NCBI GenBank assembly: GCA_943704495.1
Contig: CALSCR010001952.1
Span: forward strand, 1-26,883
DNA from: Pigoraptor chileana
Lineage: Eukaryota > Opisthokonta > Filasterea
Reading direction: 5' to 3'
DNA: 26,883 nucleotides
The notes beneath the pieces are model-generated. The model worked only from the letters and a program-made list of their open reading frames with translations. It searched no databases and had not been told where the DNA came from. Position numbers and translations under genes: made by a program. Of this stretch, positions 1-9,130 are shown piece after piece (position 1 is the first letter of the stretch; every line of letters starts with the position of its first letter).

Positions 1-278
1 GTGATGCACGACCCCCCTGAAGAGGCAGTCCGATCCTACACACAGCGCACTCAATTGACCCTCGGCACGCGACACTTTGCTTCGCATTTTTTCTGCGTGC
101 CATGCGCGACGACCAGCATCCGCACTGATTGGCGGGAAGACACAGGGCAAATGTGTGTGTGTGCGTGTGCGTGTGTGAGTGTGTGGTTGTGTGTGAGTGT
201 GTGTGTGTGTGCGAGTGACACTGCTTTAGTGACATGAAGCAATGCCCATTTCCACACAAAGCAATTCAAAAACGAAAT
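1..278. other. 3' flank of the first gene, no gene seen
   Basis: This stretch lies downstream of the stop codon of the minus-strand gene at 279-2236. It holds a GT-rich simple repeat at about 151-212 and nothing I can call coding. The open frames here are short and owe their openness to the repeat. No clear AATAAA signal is visible on the minus strand. Confidence 0.6.
151..212. repeat. GT-rich imperfect microsatellite
   Basis: Imperfect GT dinucleotide repeat, interrupted by GC and GA steps, in the 3' flank of the 279-2236 gene. Confidence 0.9.
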
Positions 279-2236
279 TCAGCCGCGACATTTGAAATTC
301 GCCCACTTTTTTGTGTCCCATTCAATTCCGTTGATTCCGACAAGCTTTGCTACACTGAGCGACGGCCACAGCCTCTGGTGAAGGGCAACAGTCGTCACTT
401 CCTGAGAGAGGAAGAAAGAAAAGAAAGAAAGAAAGACGTCGCTTGAAAAATACACACAATTCTCAACATATTGAAATAAGCAGCAATGACAGCAAGAAGA
501 AGAACAGTATCAACAGCCCTGCACACATGTACACAAAATGATAGCGAATTCGTCTCGTTTCTGGAGCATGCAATACAATCATGGACGAGAAGGTATAGCA
601 TCGCCAAAACAACGCACCTCAATCCCTCCACTGACATTGGGAAGAATGCCTTCCGCCACAAGAGTAAACCCTGTGAGGGCCAAACGGTCCGCCCTCCACA
701 CTGCAAGCGTGTCTGTGTTTGCAAGAGCAACCATCAACATAATGCGTTATTCATGGCACATTCATGTTTGAAGATGTAATCGATGGTCGAGAGTGTCGTA
801 TGTGTGTGTGTGTATGTGTATGTGTGTGCGTGCGTGTGTGTGTGTCTGTGCGTGTGTGCCGTCCGCGTGTGTGAAACGCAGCCACACATAAATGAACTTA
901 CTCCAGGGACATGTGCATCCGTCGAGGTCACGTGCGCCACTTGTGAAGTCGTGGCCAGGGAGAGCGGCACCAACCACGAGTGTATCTGCCAGCACACCCG
1001 AGAAATAACAAAATGACAATAAAGACACCGAATAAGGCGACGGCGGCGGTGAGTCGGTGCGAGTGGAACGGCAGAGCTTTGGTGTGTTGTCAATGCTGCC
1101 CGCCTCCGTGTACACACAGGAGTAAGTAACAGGCGCACACACACTGCGTCGATGTAGAGGCGAGGGTTGTTGTAACACGGGAACAGTAGGAGTGCTCACC
1201 GTTTGAAAGGTGTCTGATGAGCTGATCGAGTGAATTGCCATTGTGTAACGTGCCAATTCCACCACCAAGTTCAACTTCCGGGGATGCAAAAGCCACTGCG
1301 GCAGGACGGCTCGATGTCTGCACACACACACGCACACAACGCACACACATTCACACACCCACGCACCAGACACAGACATGCACCACCAAAACATGCGGAA
1401 TGCGCTTCAGACTGCCGAAGGATGCGCAAAGTCAACTGACAGGAAGAATAACGAACGAATATACACAACACGCAATGTGCACACAGGGAAATGTACACAC
1501 ACATTACACACAGACACAAAGACACACACACAAGTGTGGACACTAGACATACTGACGAACAGACAGACAGACACACAGGCAGATAGACCACATACCTTGC
1601 AGCGTTTTGCAGCATGGAGAACGAGGGCGTTTAGTGCGGGAATGAACGCACCCCACGGAGAAACGGGAATGATAGACACGGTATGCGATGAAGCGATGGA
1701 CGACAGCGCCACCGTCACGGCGCTCACCAGGACAGAGTCCTCGCCATCAACCTTGGAATGTATAACATGTGATTGAGTGTCCGAATTTGAGTGAGTGAGT
1801 GAGGGAATGAGCGAGTATGTGCGTGTGTGCCGTTAATTGTGCGTGAGTGAGTTCGTGTACCGTGTGCGGGAAACACACAATAACAATAGTTACACACAGT
1901 TAGCCACGCAAGTTCAAGTTCAACGATGTCAGTAACAATCGATTATTCTATTGTCACTCACTGCAACGGCGACTTCGTCCACCAAAGGAGTCGCTGAAAT
2001 AAGCAATAGTATGACTTGTGTCAGTCTGGACATCAACGCGGCGACGCAGAAAGAGGCGAAAACAGAGAAGGTGAGGAAGTTTTAAAGCAGATGACAAATG
2101 GCATGTAGTACCAACCGGACTCCACGAAATGGCGTAGTCGCTCAACGTCTTGGGCAAGGGCCGCACCATCTTCCTTGTTTGCAACGAATCTCCGGTGGAT
2201 GCGTGTGCAGAGCACCAACTCAAATTCGCGCGACAT
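279..2236 (-). CDS. Conserved protein with GT-A / GT2-like features, 242 aa, 7 exons
   Basis: Spliced model, exons in transcript order: 2236-2116, 1993-1962, 1751-1596, 1317-1200, 985-902, 712-618, 401-279. All six introns are GT...AG and all phases close, giving 729 nt ending in TGA. Seen directly: conserved-looking blocks PVSPWGAFIPALNALV (residues 80-95), SPEVEL (115-120), TLVVGAALPGHDF (144-156), NTLAVWRADRLALTGF (171-186) and GGIEEVTTVALHQRL (199-213). The last two are each rebuilt cleanly across a splice junction, which supports the model. Order and spacing resemble family 2 glycosyltransferases: an N-terminal nucleotide-binding half, then a GF...GIEE block where those enzymes carry a GGF...ED motif. 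No DxD is seen at the expected place; SPEVEL sits there instead. Function, donor sugar and location are unknown, and the GT-A assignment is inference. There is no signal peptide or membrane helix. The start ATG at 2236 is the first in frame. Confidence 0.8.
800..858. repeat. GT-rich imperfect microsatellite in intron 5
   Basis: Imperfect GT repeat inside intron 5 (713-901) of the 279-2236 gene; on the sense strand it reads CA. Confidence 0.9.
1319..1380. repeat. CA-rich imperfect microsatellite next to a splice acceptor
   Basis: Imperfect CA repeat in intron 3 (1318-1595) of the 279-2236 gene. It begins immediately beside the acceptor of exon 4, so the sense strand runs from a GT-rich tract into GTGTGCAG. 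Confidence 0.85.
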
Positions 2237-2955
2237 TGCGGAGAGGTTTGCGGCGTCTGACTATTTCTGCGTTTTTGCGCTCTTATTAATCTCCCAGCAA
2301 TCACGGTTTCACTTTCACTCTGTTATTACTGCTGTTGGAGTCGCTATTATACACAGTTGTGTGTGAAGATGGATGGACAGAGGCGTCCACTTCAGGGAAC
2401 AATCTCCAGTCCGTCAGAACATATTGTGCACACGATTTGGTCGGTCCCACATGTTGAAACTGAGATTTGGACCAATTAGCCTTTAAATATGTGTCAGTGG
2501 ACGCACATTGTCACACAATTTGTAATGTGCCGTTCGCCGCACCATACTCTCGGATGTGTCCCAGCGCAGTGAGTGCGACAATTCAGTTAAACCCCTAATG
2601 AAGCAGACACAGTGAGATCCATTGTCATCGGGCGACATTCTGCGACTCACTCAGGTGGGACTCCCCTTATAACGGTAACCGACTGATCACTGAGCCCGCA
2701 AACACTGGCCCGCTCTGACCCTGCCTCTGACTACTGTGCTAGCAACACAATTTCGACATTTCCCACAAAGCAATGAGCGAACAATCGACATGTCTTCATA
2801 CAACAGTCCCAATTACATCATCACGCACGAGTGTGCAAAAAAACACGTTACAAACGCCGGAGTCAACGAAGGGCAAGGCAGTAACAGTCACATATATCAA
2901 CACGTGACCCGACATGCACAGTTCGGCACCAACAAAAACGCCGGTGAGCAAGCAA
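2237..2955. other. Intergenic region: 5' flank of the 279-2236 gene, 3' flank of the S9 peptidase
   Basis: About 720 bases with no supported gene. It should contain the promoter of the minus-strand gene starting at 2236 and the 3' untranslated region of the peptidase ending at 2956. A CACGTG box lies at 2901-2906. I see no TATA box that I would defend and no RNA gene. Confidence 0.6.
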
Positions 2956-4646
2956 TCACATGTTGTGGATTGTTATCGCTGCAGAGGGAAGAGAGGCCTC
3001 ATCCGCAGGCGTGAATTTGAACACACGCGAGTAAAAGTAAAATTCGCCGTCGAGAGCGGTGCGAATGTTGTCTGCGTTGCGGAAGCCATGCTGCTCTCCC
3101 TTGAACAGGACATATGCCGTCGGGATTCCCTTTGTGCGCACGGCCTCAAACATGCGCTCGGATTGGTCGGGAGGGACAATCTGAATGGAGACGGAATTGT
3201 AACTAAAAGGTTCAAGTTTGCACACAACAAACATACTGTGCGACAAACCACGCTCAATAGATACAGCTACAGCTACAGAGAGCGCGCGAGAGAAAGAAAG
3301 AGAGCGACAGACACATACACACGCATACGATACAGAAACAAACCCCGACACACACAGATACATGCAGAGACACACATGCAACAACAAACAACCGACCTTG
3401 TCCTCATCTCCCTGGAAGAGAATGATGGGGCACGTGATTCCATCGATGTGGTTGATCGGCGACCGCTCAAGGTACACATCACGTGCGGCCGGATAAGGTC
3501 CCACCAGTATGTCCATGTACCGCGATTCAAACTTGTGCGTGTCCTTCGCAAGGGCCTCAATGTCAGACACGCCGTAGTTGCTGCATCCGGCCGCAAACAC
3601 TCTGATGCGACATGAATTGTTGCACAGAGAGATGTAGGATCCAAGTCAGTGTCATAGGCGGTTGCACAGAGACAGAGAGAGAGAGAGAGAAAGGGATTCA
3701 CTCTAGTGTCAGAACATGAATTCCACATGTTGACGAGAGAGAGGGAGAGATCGAGAGGGATGTACAGGGATGTGCAGTGTTGTGTTGTGGGGCGATGTGG
3801 TATCATGCAGTGTGTGGTAACGACATCCACATTATCAGGGATACTGAGGACAGGAGCACAGCACATTACAGATGTAGAATTCAAATCGGTGTCTGAGGCG
3901 TGCTGTGCCAATGGACTCCACAACGAAAGAGAGGAAACACCCAAGTTTCAAAGGCACAATTGATTATGCACTCACTTTTTGAACGCAAGTGCGGCCAGCG
4001 TGGTGTAGCCCTGCAGCCAAGACCGACATACACACACAACCATCATAAGCACGCACACCAAAGACACACACCCACACCCACACCCATACCCACACACACA
4101 CACCAACAAAAGAACAATAAAAACAGCCAAAGCAACACAATGCAACACACCAACATTACACAACACCCACCCCCGCACTCCCTCCGTCGATCGCAAGCCG
4201 CTTCCCATCGACCTCCTTGGCTTCGTTGGCCAGATACAGCGCCCCGTTGCAGCAGTCGTCCACGTCGACGATGCCCCAGTTGCCGTTCAGCCGCGACCGG
4301 TACTCGCGCCCATAGCCAGTCGATCCGCCATAGTTGACGTCAAGGACGGCAAACCCACGTGACGTCCAGTACTGCATGAGCACGGCAAGCGTGTCGCCGG
4401 TGGCCGCGGTTGGGCCGCCGTGCACCTTCACAAGAAGCGGAGGGAGCTCGTCCGAAGGTCCCGAGTAGTCCTTGTTCCGCGGGGCGTAAAAGTAGCCGTG
4501 GGACGTGCGGCCATTAGTTGTCGGAAACTCAATGTGTTTCGGAACGGAAATGTACGCCGTATCGATTTCGAGGGGAGTGCTTATGCGGACAACGCGTGAT
4601 TCCCCAGTGGCAGTGCGATGAGCGATGACCTTTTCATGGACCCATG

Positions 4647-4684
<38 letters not shown>

Positions 4685-7012
4685 TGACTGTGTGTCTCGT
4701 TGTATACTTGTTGATTGTCCATGTCTGGAGTGGGGACAACAAGCGACAAACCTGCGAAAACTTGTCCGGTGAGCCCGCGACGAAATATGCCGTGCCATCC
4801 GCCCCCATCCAGACGCTCGTGTACGATGTGAATCCGGGGTTGACGCGGGTTGCCTCGAGGGTCTTTGAGTTGACGAGGCCTGGATTTCACCGTGTGTCGA
4901 CGGGTAAATAGGCCCATAAATATGCGATGAGTTCAATTGAGCCCATCATAGAGTGAGGCTTTTCAGTACAGATCACAGCATATATATATATATATATATA
5001 TATATAAGTGTGTGTGTATGACATCCAGACTGCAAAGTGACTGGAGAGCGCACACATGAGCAGAGGCAGCTACTTACGCAGACGACAAAAAACAACGCAA
5101 TAACACAAGGAAGTGCAGCTTGCATGAGCGAACAATCGAAAAAGTACAAAATACGCAGCAACACACCCAACACCATTCTCCTCCCCCTCTAATCCCCCCA
5201 CCAATCCAGTCCTTGCTGCACGCAAGCACGGCCCCATCCGCGCCCACGCCGTATGTGCTCATGGCGAACGTCCAGTGGGGCTGTCCGTACTCCGCAGCCT
5301 CAGGGCGAAGTGCGACGGGCTTGACGCTCCCTGCATCCTGCATCGCAGCCACGGCCGCGCCGTCGATCTTGTATAGATTCCACCAGTTTGTGTAGTCGGA
5401 TATGTACACGAGGCTGCCGTCGGGCAACCACGACGGCTGCATCACGGAGACGTCATTGCCCCCTGCGACAGTCACGTGGCCGGGAAGCGCCGTCTTGAAG
5501 CCGGTTGAGGCATCGAGCTTGGCAATGCACAGGCGCGTAGTGTCCCACGGCTGCGGAGACAAAGACACACGGACTCAGTCAGATGATAGCGAGAGAGGGT
5601 GAAAGATGAAGAATTCAAGGCGTTGTCTTATGTATTGTGCGCATGGACGTCACAAGAGGGCGAAACTGAGTGCAATAATTTAGCTCCATGCTCATACATT
5701 CCAGAGGGGTTGAAATCTCCACCAGCAACATCGAAAAAATGTATCAGAGAAAACAGACACACGGGGGGAATACAAATACAATCAACAGCACAATGCAACG
5801 CATAATAAACCACACACGCACACACGCACACACACACACACACTACCATGTTGGGATGGTCCCACTCGACCCAGGCGATGAGTGTGCCGCAGGGAGACAC
5901 ACGTGGGCTCGCATAGAAGTCGCACCCGGATGCAATCGTCGCCTGTTCGCCGCTGAGGGCATCGACCGTGCATATTTCATTCCTCGCCTCTTTCTCTCCC
6001 TCGGTGTGCGTCTCCCGCACGGCATAGATCACGTGACGGTCGGGATGCACAAAGCCGTCGGCGTAGCTGTCGTGTCAAAAGGGTGCAAAAAATCAATAAA
6101 CAAGTATACAAACAAACGGGCGGAAATCCAACAACATAATTCAAATTAAGGAGTGGCGTGTAACAAGAATGCGCAAACAACTCGCACAGAAACAAAGAAA
6201 GCACAAATACTTGATAGTACATACCGTTCGCCCTTCGCGTCGGTTGTCAGCGGGATGGGCGCCTCTGTGGGCGACGACTGGCGGTAGAGGCGCTGATCGC
6301 CAAAGTTGGTGTAGTAGACAGTGCCGCCCGATACCCAGAACGAGCCGCCCCCGTACTCGTGGACGCGGGTGCGCGCGTTGTGTTCACGGGGAGTCCACGT
6401 GACCGGCGAATCCCCCTGGGACGCAAATGGCTTGTGGGAGCACACGGCAACGCGGCCGCCTTCGTCGGGACGCAGCTCAGCCCAGTAGACAGTCCCTGAT
6501 GTGGTCGATTGTGACGCAGATGCCAAGGATCATACGATGTGACGGTGTGTGTGTGTGTGTGTGTGTGGGATAGGATATGTGAAAGTGAATAGTTGAGGGG
6601 AAATACATTGATCGGCACCGCCGAATCAACTTAATGACCACCACACGATCAAATCATCATCTTTATAATTCCATGAAATGGATCAATCAAGTAAATCTTT
6701 TGAGGCGATTTGCTCTTTGGCTATGTTGCCAATGCACATACCGTCTGCACCACGAGTCTTCGAGTCAAGTTGAATGCCTTGGAAGCGAACGGATTTCTGC
6801 ACGACGTGCTCGCTCGTGATGGGGGACTGCATAAACGACCAACATTCCGGACGCAAGATTGTGATTAAGTTCACTGTGTTTCACAACCAATTGGAGAAGA
6901 CTAGAGCATTATCAGGTACTATAATGAAATCATACAACTGTGCATTAGAACAAAATTGTGAAGGACCAGTTCACACCTTCCATGTTCCAAACGGAGAAAC
7001 AGTAGGCGCCAT
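2956..7012 (-). CDS. S9 family serine peptidase (acylaminoacyl / dipeptidyl peptidase-like), 670 aa, 10 exons
   Basis: Exons in transcript order: 7012-6977, 6826-6742, 6495-6225, 6066-5847, 5550-5202, 4879-4752, 4629-4171, 4010-3976, 3601-3397, 3180-2956. All introns are GT...AG and 2013 nt close in frame. Residues about 1-390 form the beta-propeller-like N-terminal part. It starts [12 protein letters not shown] joined to SPITSEHVV, the usual opening of this family, which decides the 36-nt first exon. The alpha/beta-hydrolase domain follows: HGGP oxyanion loop 433-436, nucleophile Ser514 in GGSAGG, Asp595 in QGDEDKIVPP, His627 in GEQHGF. The triad is complete, so an active soluble serine peptidase cleaving peptides or acylated N-termini is expected; the substrate is not readable from sequence. 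There is no signal peptide. An intron splits the nucleophile elbow right after GGSAG. Three copies of a dispersed repeat lie in introns 4 and 8. It is divergently arranged with the mS37 gene. Confidence 0.93.
3631..3680 (+). repeat. Dispersed intronic repeat, copy 1
   Basis: Degenerate copy of a repeat of about 60 bases: GATGTAGGATCCAAGTCAGT, then a GTC..AGGCG segment, then a GA-rich run. It lies in intron 8 (3602-3975) of the S9 peptidase gene, antisense to the gene as written here. Confidence 0.6.
3871..3933 (+). repeat. Dispersed intronic repeat, copy 2
   Basis: One of the most complete copies. It has the GATGTAGAATTCAAATCGGT head, the GTCTGAGGCG core and the ATGGACTCCACAACGAAAG tail, and lies in the same intron as copy 1. 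Confidence 0.7.
4061..4113. repeat. CA-rich low-complexity tract in intron 7
   Basis: ACACCCACACCC-like tract in the peptidase intron between the nucleophile-elbow exon and the 35-nt exon 8 (intron 4011-4170). Confidence 0.7.
4649..4682. repeat. (TG)17 microsatellite upstream of a splice acceptor
   Basis: Perfect TG repeat in intron 6 (4630-4751) of the S9 peptidase. On the sense strand it is a CA run about 20 bases before the acceptor of exon 7, with no ordinary pyrimidine tract in between. Confidence 0.95.
4981..5006. repeat. (TA)13 microsatellite in intron 5
   Basis: Perfect TA repeat followed by a short GT run, inside intron 5 (4880-5201) of the S9 peptidase gene. Confidence 0.95.
5603..5662 (+). 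repeat. Dispersed intronic repeat, copy 7 (diverged)
   Basis: Diverged copy with the GAATTCAAGGCG...GTCTTA...GCGCATGGAC...CACAAGAG order of segments, in intron 4 (5551-5846) of the S9 peptidase gene. Confidence 0.5.
5811..5843. repeat. CA microsatellite abutting a splice donor
   Basis: On the sense strand this is a GT run that starts within a few bases of the donor of peptidase exon 4 (donor GTAGTG at 5846). The intron therefore opens directly into the repeat. Confidence 0.9.
6545..6568. repeat. GT microsatellite in intron 2
   Basis: GT run in intron 2 (6496-6741) of the S9 peptidase gene. Confidence 0.9.
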
Positions 7013-7608
7013 TGTTGCAGTTGAATGGCGACGCAGACTCTGAAATGCAAAAGATCACCATTGACGTCAGAACCACGTCGTAACGAGTGATTAAAAAGGA
7101 CATGCGATGTCCATTGGGAGCACTCGAAAAGCCTGCAAAGGCAACCAACCTTCAACAGAGGCGAAAGTGCAGCTGGTCGAAATAGGCGACTCGCTGTCAA
7201 TGGCACTCCAGCACGGGGGATGCAGGCGCGACAGAGCGTCGAGATGAAGCCAATCATGAAACACAAGACCTACTACCGGTATTCGCGCCTTCTTTTTTGT
7301 GCAAGTGTATGTACTCTCCACTTGGCACATAAGAGGACGCCTGCCACAGTGAATCTTCCCGACGATAGAGGTTAACATTACAGAGAGTCGACTGTCTGAG
7401 GTCCCGAATTCACATGTCTCAGACTGTGAGTGACGTCACGCATGAGATTGACTCACGTGATGAATATTTTTCCGAGAGCTCGCAACACTTCTCGGCTCCC
7501 CTGCCTCACTGCACAGAAGTTTTTACATGAAATCTTGGTTTATAAAGTGCTGAGGTTTCCTATCCTTTGCTTGTTTTCGTGTCCGTTGGCTTCGGCAATC
7601 GCGCGAAA
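7013..7608. promoter_or_regulatory. Shared divergent upstream region of the S9 peptidase and mS37 genes
   Basis: These 596 bases separate two divergent start codons. Seen: a perfect palindromic CRE-type TGACGTCA at 7431-7438, a TCACGTGA palindrome with CACGTG core at 7453-7460, and CGAGAGCTCGCAA at 7473-7485, a 13-mer that recurs upstream of the P450 reductase gene. All three lie 120-180 bases from the mS37 start, so they are more likely that gene's promoter elements, though they could serve both. Binding factors are inferred only from motif similarity (CREB/ATF and bHLH-type). No convincing coding exon was found here. Confidence 0.5.
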
Positions 7609-8169
7609 ATGAGGTCGCTAATGCGACCGTTGAGGTTGAAGGATGCCGCCATTCGCAACCGAAAGGAATCAAAACGTGCGTCGTAATTACATGGCAAATT
7701 TGTAAATGTGCTCACGTGGAGAACTTGGATGCCCTTTGTTGTGCTATCAGCCTTCTGCACTCCAGAAATGCACCCTGCAATATTTTCTGCATCTCACATT
7801 ATCACCTTCATTCATTCTGCCCATAGCTGCCATCTGTGTCGAACAAATGAACGCGCTCATGAATTGCTGGAAAAGTTCGGCGTTTGACGACCGAGTCTGC
7901 CGACGTGAGCTGATGATGCTCACAGAGTGCGTCGCGGCCAATGTGAGTTCGTGTTGTGTGCTTGTGATCAATCGCTTATTTGCATCCGTCATTTTCCTGT
8001 CTCCTTTCTATCGCGTTTATATATTTCATACCAACGTTAGATGCGTTCGTACCTTCTTTTCACACATGAGACAAAAACAAACTCGTTCTCAATTTCGTAG
8101 GCCGCGGCAGCCAAACCTCCCAAAGACAATATCGCCGTCGCACTCACCTCGTTCAACAAAGTGCGATGA
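7609..8169 (+). CDS. CHCHD1: Mitochondrial small-subunit ribosomal protein mS37 (CHCHD1 / Mrp10), 83 aa, 3 exons
   Basis: Exons 7609-7675, 7827-7942, 8101-8169; introns GT...AG (donors GTGCGT and GTGAGT), phases 1 and 0; stop TGA. The second exon encodes a twin CX9C (CHCH) fold: CVEQMNALMNC followed by CRRELMMLTEC, each pair with exactly nine residues between cysteines. The block MNCWKSSAFDDRVCRREL fits the conserved CW...F.D..CR.E signature of CHCHD1/Mrp10. The basic N-terminus (RPLRLKDAAIRNRKESK) also matches that family, as does the short C-terminal tail after FNK. Family knowledge: such proteins are oxidised by Mia40 in the intermembrane space pathway, and this member sits in the mitochondrial ribosome small subunit. 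It is shorter than the human protein (about 118 residues). A different twin CX9C family is possible but less likely. Confidence 0.85.
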
Positions 8170-8490
8170 GTGCAGAAGCAGGGTCAAATCGAAAGTGATG
8201 CGCTATCCAAAAAGTCTTAACGTGCATCGGGTGCTCGCACTCTGTTATAGCTGACCTTTGGGATGTTTTCTCTCGACATTGTTTGTGTGTCTATGGCCGA
8301 TGCTCGCGCTGCGTGCGCGTGAAAGATGGAAAGTCGTTCGTGTGTGTGAGTCGACTGTGGGTGACTGCACACGTAGAAGGATGATTATGTGCGGCAGATT
8401 GGGGACTGGTGTGGGCCTGGTGTGCCTGCTTCCGGCGCCAATATTGCGATTGCGCCGTATCTTTAGGGATCGGCTGATACCTTGGTCCCT

Positions 8491-8761
8491 TCAGATAAAA
8501 TCCCTTTGTTTGTGGTGATGGTGTGCTGTGCATTGCTTCATGGAGGCATACCACTCATTTCTGCTCCTAATCGGTGTTGGTTTGCGGAAGGGGGCAGGGT
8601 GGAAGTGCTGTGATGACGCGAATATAGGCCCGCTATCAGACAAGTCTCTCGAATGCTACTGTCGCATCTGTTCACTCACCACGCTCGTGTTGTCGAGCTC
8701 CCTATAAACAATGTGTGGGCAAGCATCGGCGGCGCAGTTCAGGTACACAGTGCAGGATTTG
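8491..8761 (-). CDS. Possible small spliced coding unit, incomplete and unrecognised
   Basis: Two exon-like blocks in matching phase: 8761-8680, ending in a strong GTGAGT donor, and 8607-8491, ending in TGA. The joined reading contains CTVYLNCAADACPHIVYREL and then HFHPAPFRKPTPIRSRNEWY, followed by a histidine-rich end. Composition and the splice site look genuine. However, no start exon was found, the acceptor proposed at 8762 is weak, and the opposite strand is also partly open. I recognise no family. It may be the end of a small gene, or chance. Confidence 0.25.
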
Positions 8762-9036
8762 CTTCAAGTTTGCATTTGTATTATTTCCGTTGAAATGAGG
8801 CCGCACGAAAAAAACATAAAAGCACTCACGATCAACTCCAAGACTGATGAAAATAACACACGGCAGACGCAGAATAAACAACAACCACACAAGATAACAC
8901 ACACACGCACACACACACCACAGAGGCTCCGTTCGGCAACGACTATACGAGCCAGATCGATGGAGACCTTCAATACTCATTATCATTTGATAATGAAGCC
9001 AGAATGACTCACACACGAGGGACAGACACACATATC

Positions 9037-9097
9037 ATGTCCTACGAGTCCAGCGCAAGGACTCCACGAGAACGCGAGAGAGAGAGAGAGAGAGAGT
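9037..9097 (+). repeat. Possible diverged dispersed repeat copy plus GA run
   Basis: The tail segment GGACTCCACGAGAACGCGAG followed by GA repeats matches the 3' half of the intronic repeat. The 5' half is barely recognisable. This would be the only copy outside an annotated intron. Confidence 0.35.
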
Positions 9098-9130
9098 TTT
9101 GGGGGCACAGAGGCGGTCGCATCCACCCCC

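Larger units (their letters stand above)
8170..9130. other. Convergent intergenic region between mS37 and methionyl-tRNA synthetase
   Basis: About 960 bases between two converging genes. It should hold both 3' untranslated regions. It also contains a possible small spliced minus-strand coding unit (8491-8761, entered separately), CA repeats near 8897-8921, a GA run at about 9073-9097, and a diverged copy of the dispersed repeat near 9037-9097. Nothing else is recognised. Confidence 0.5.

Noticed and set aside
395-730. Open minus-strand frame across 395-730
   Set aside because: It runs through introns of the 279-2236 gene. The real exons in this stretch use other frames and join conserved blocks across GT...AG introns.
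734-1144. Peptides rich in His/Thr or Cys/Val from many short frames
   Set aside because: They are translations of CA/GT dinucleotide repeats and carry no coding evidence.
6742-6832. Start codon at 6832 ([11 protein letters not shown]...) for the S9 peptidase
   Set aside because: An upstream ATG at 7012 followed by [12 protein letters not shown] and a GTGTGA donor splices in phase onto SPIT. This gives the family's normal N-terminus; ATGCAG at 6832 is then simply the acceptor.
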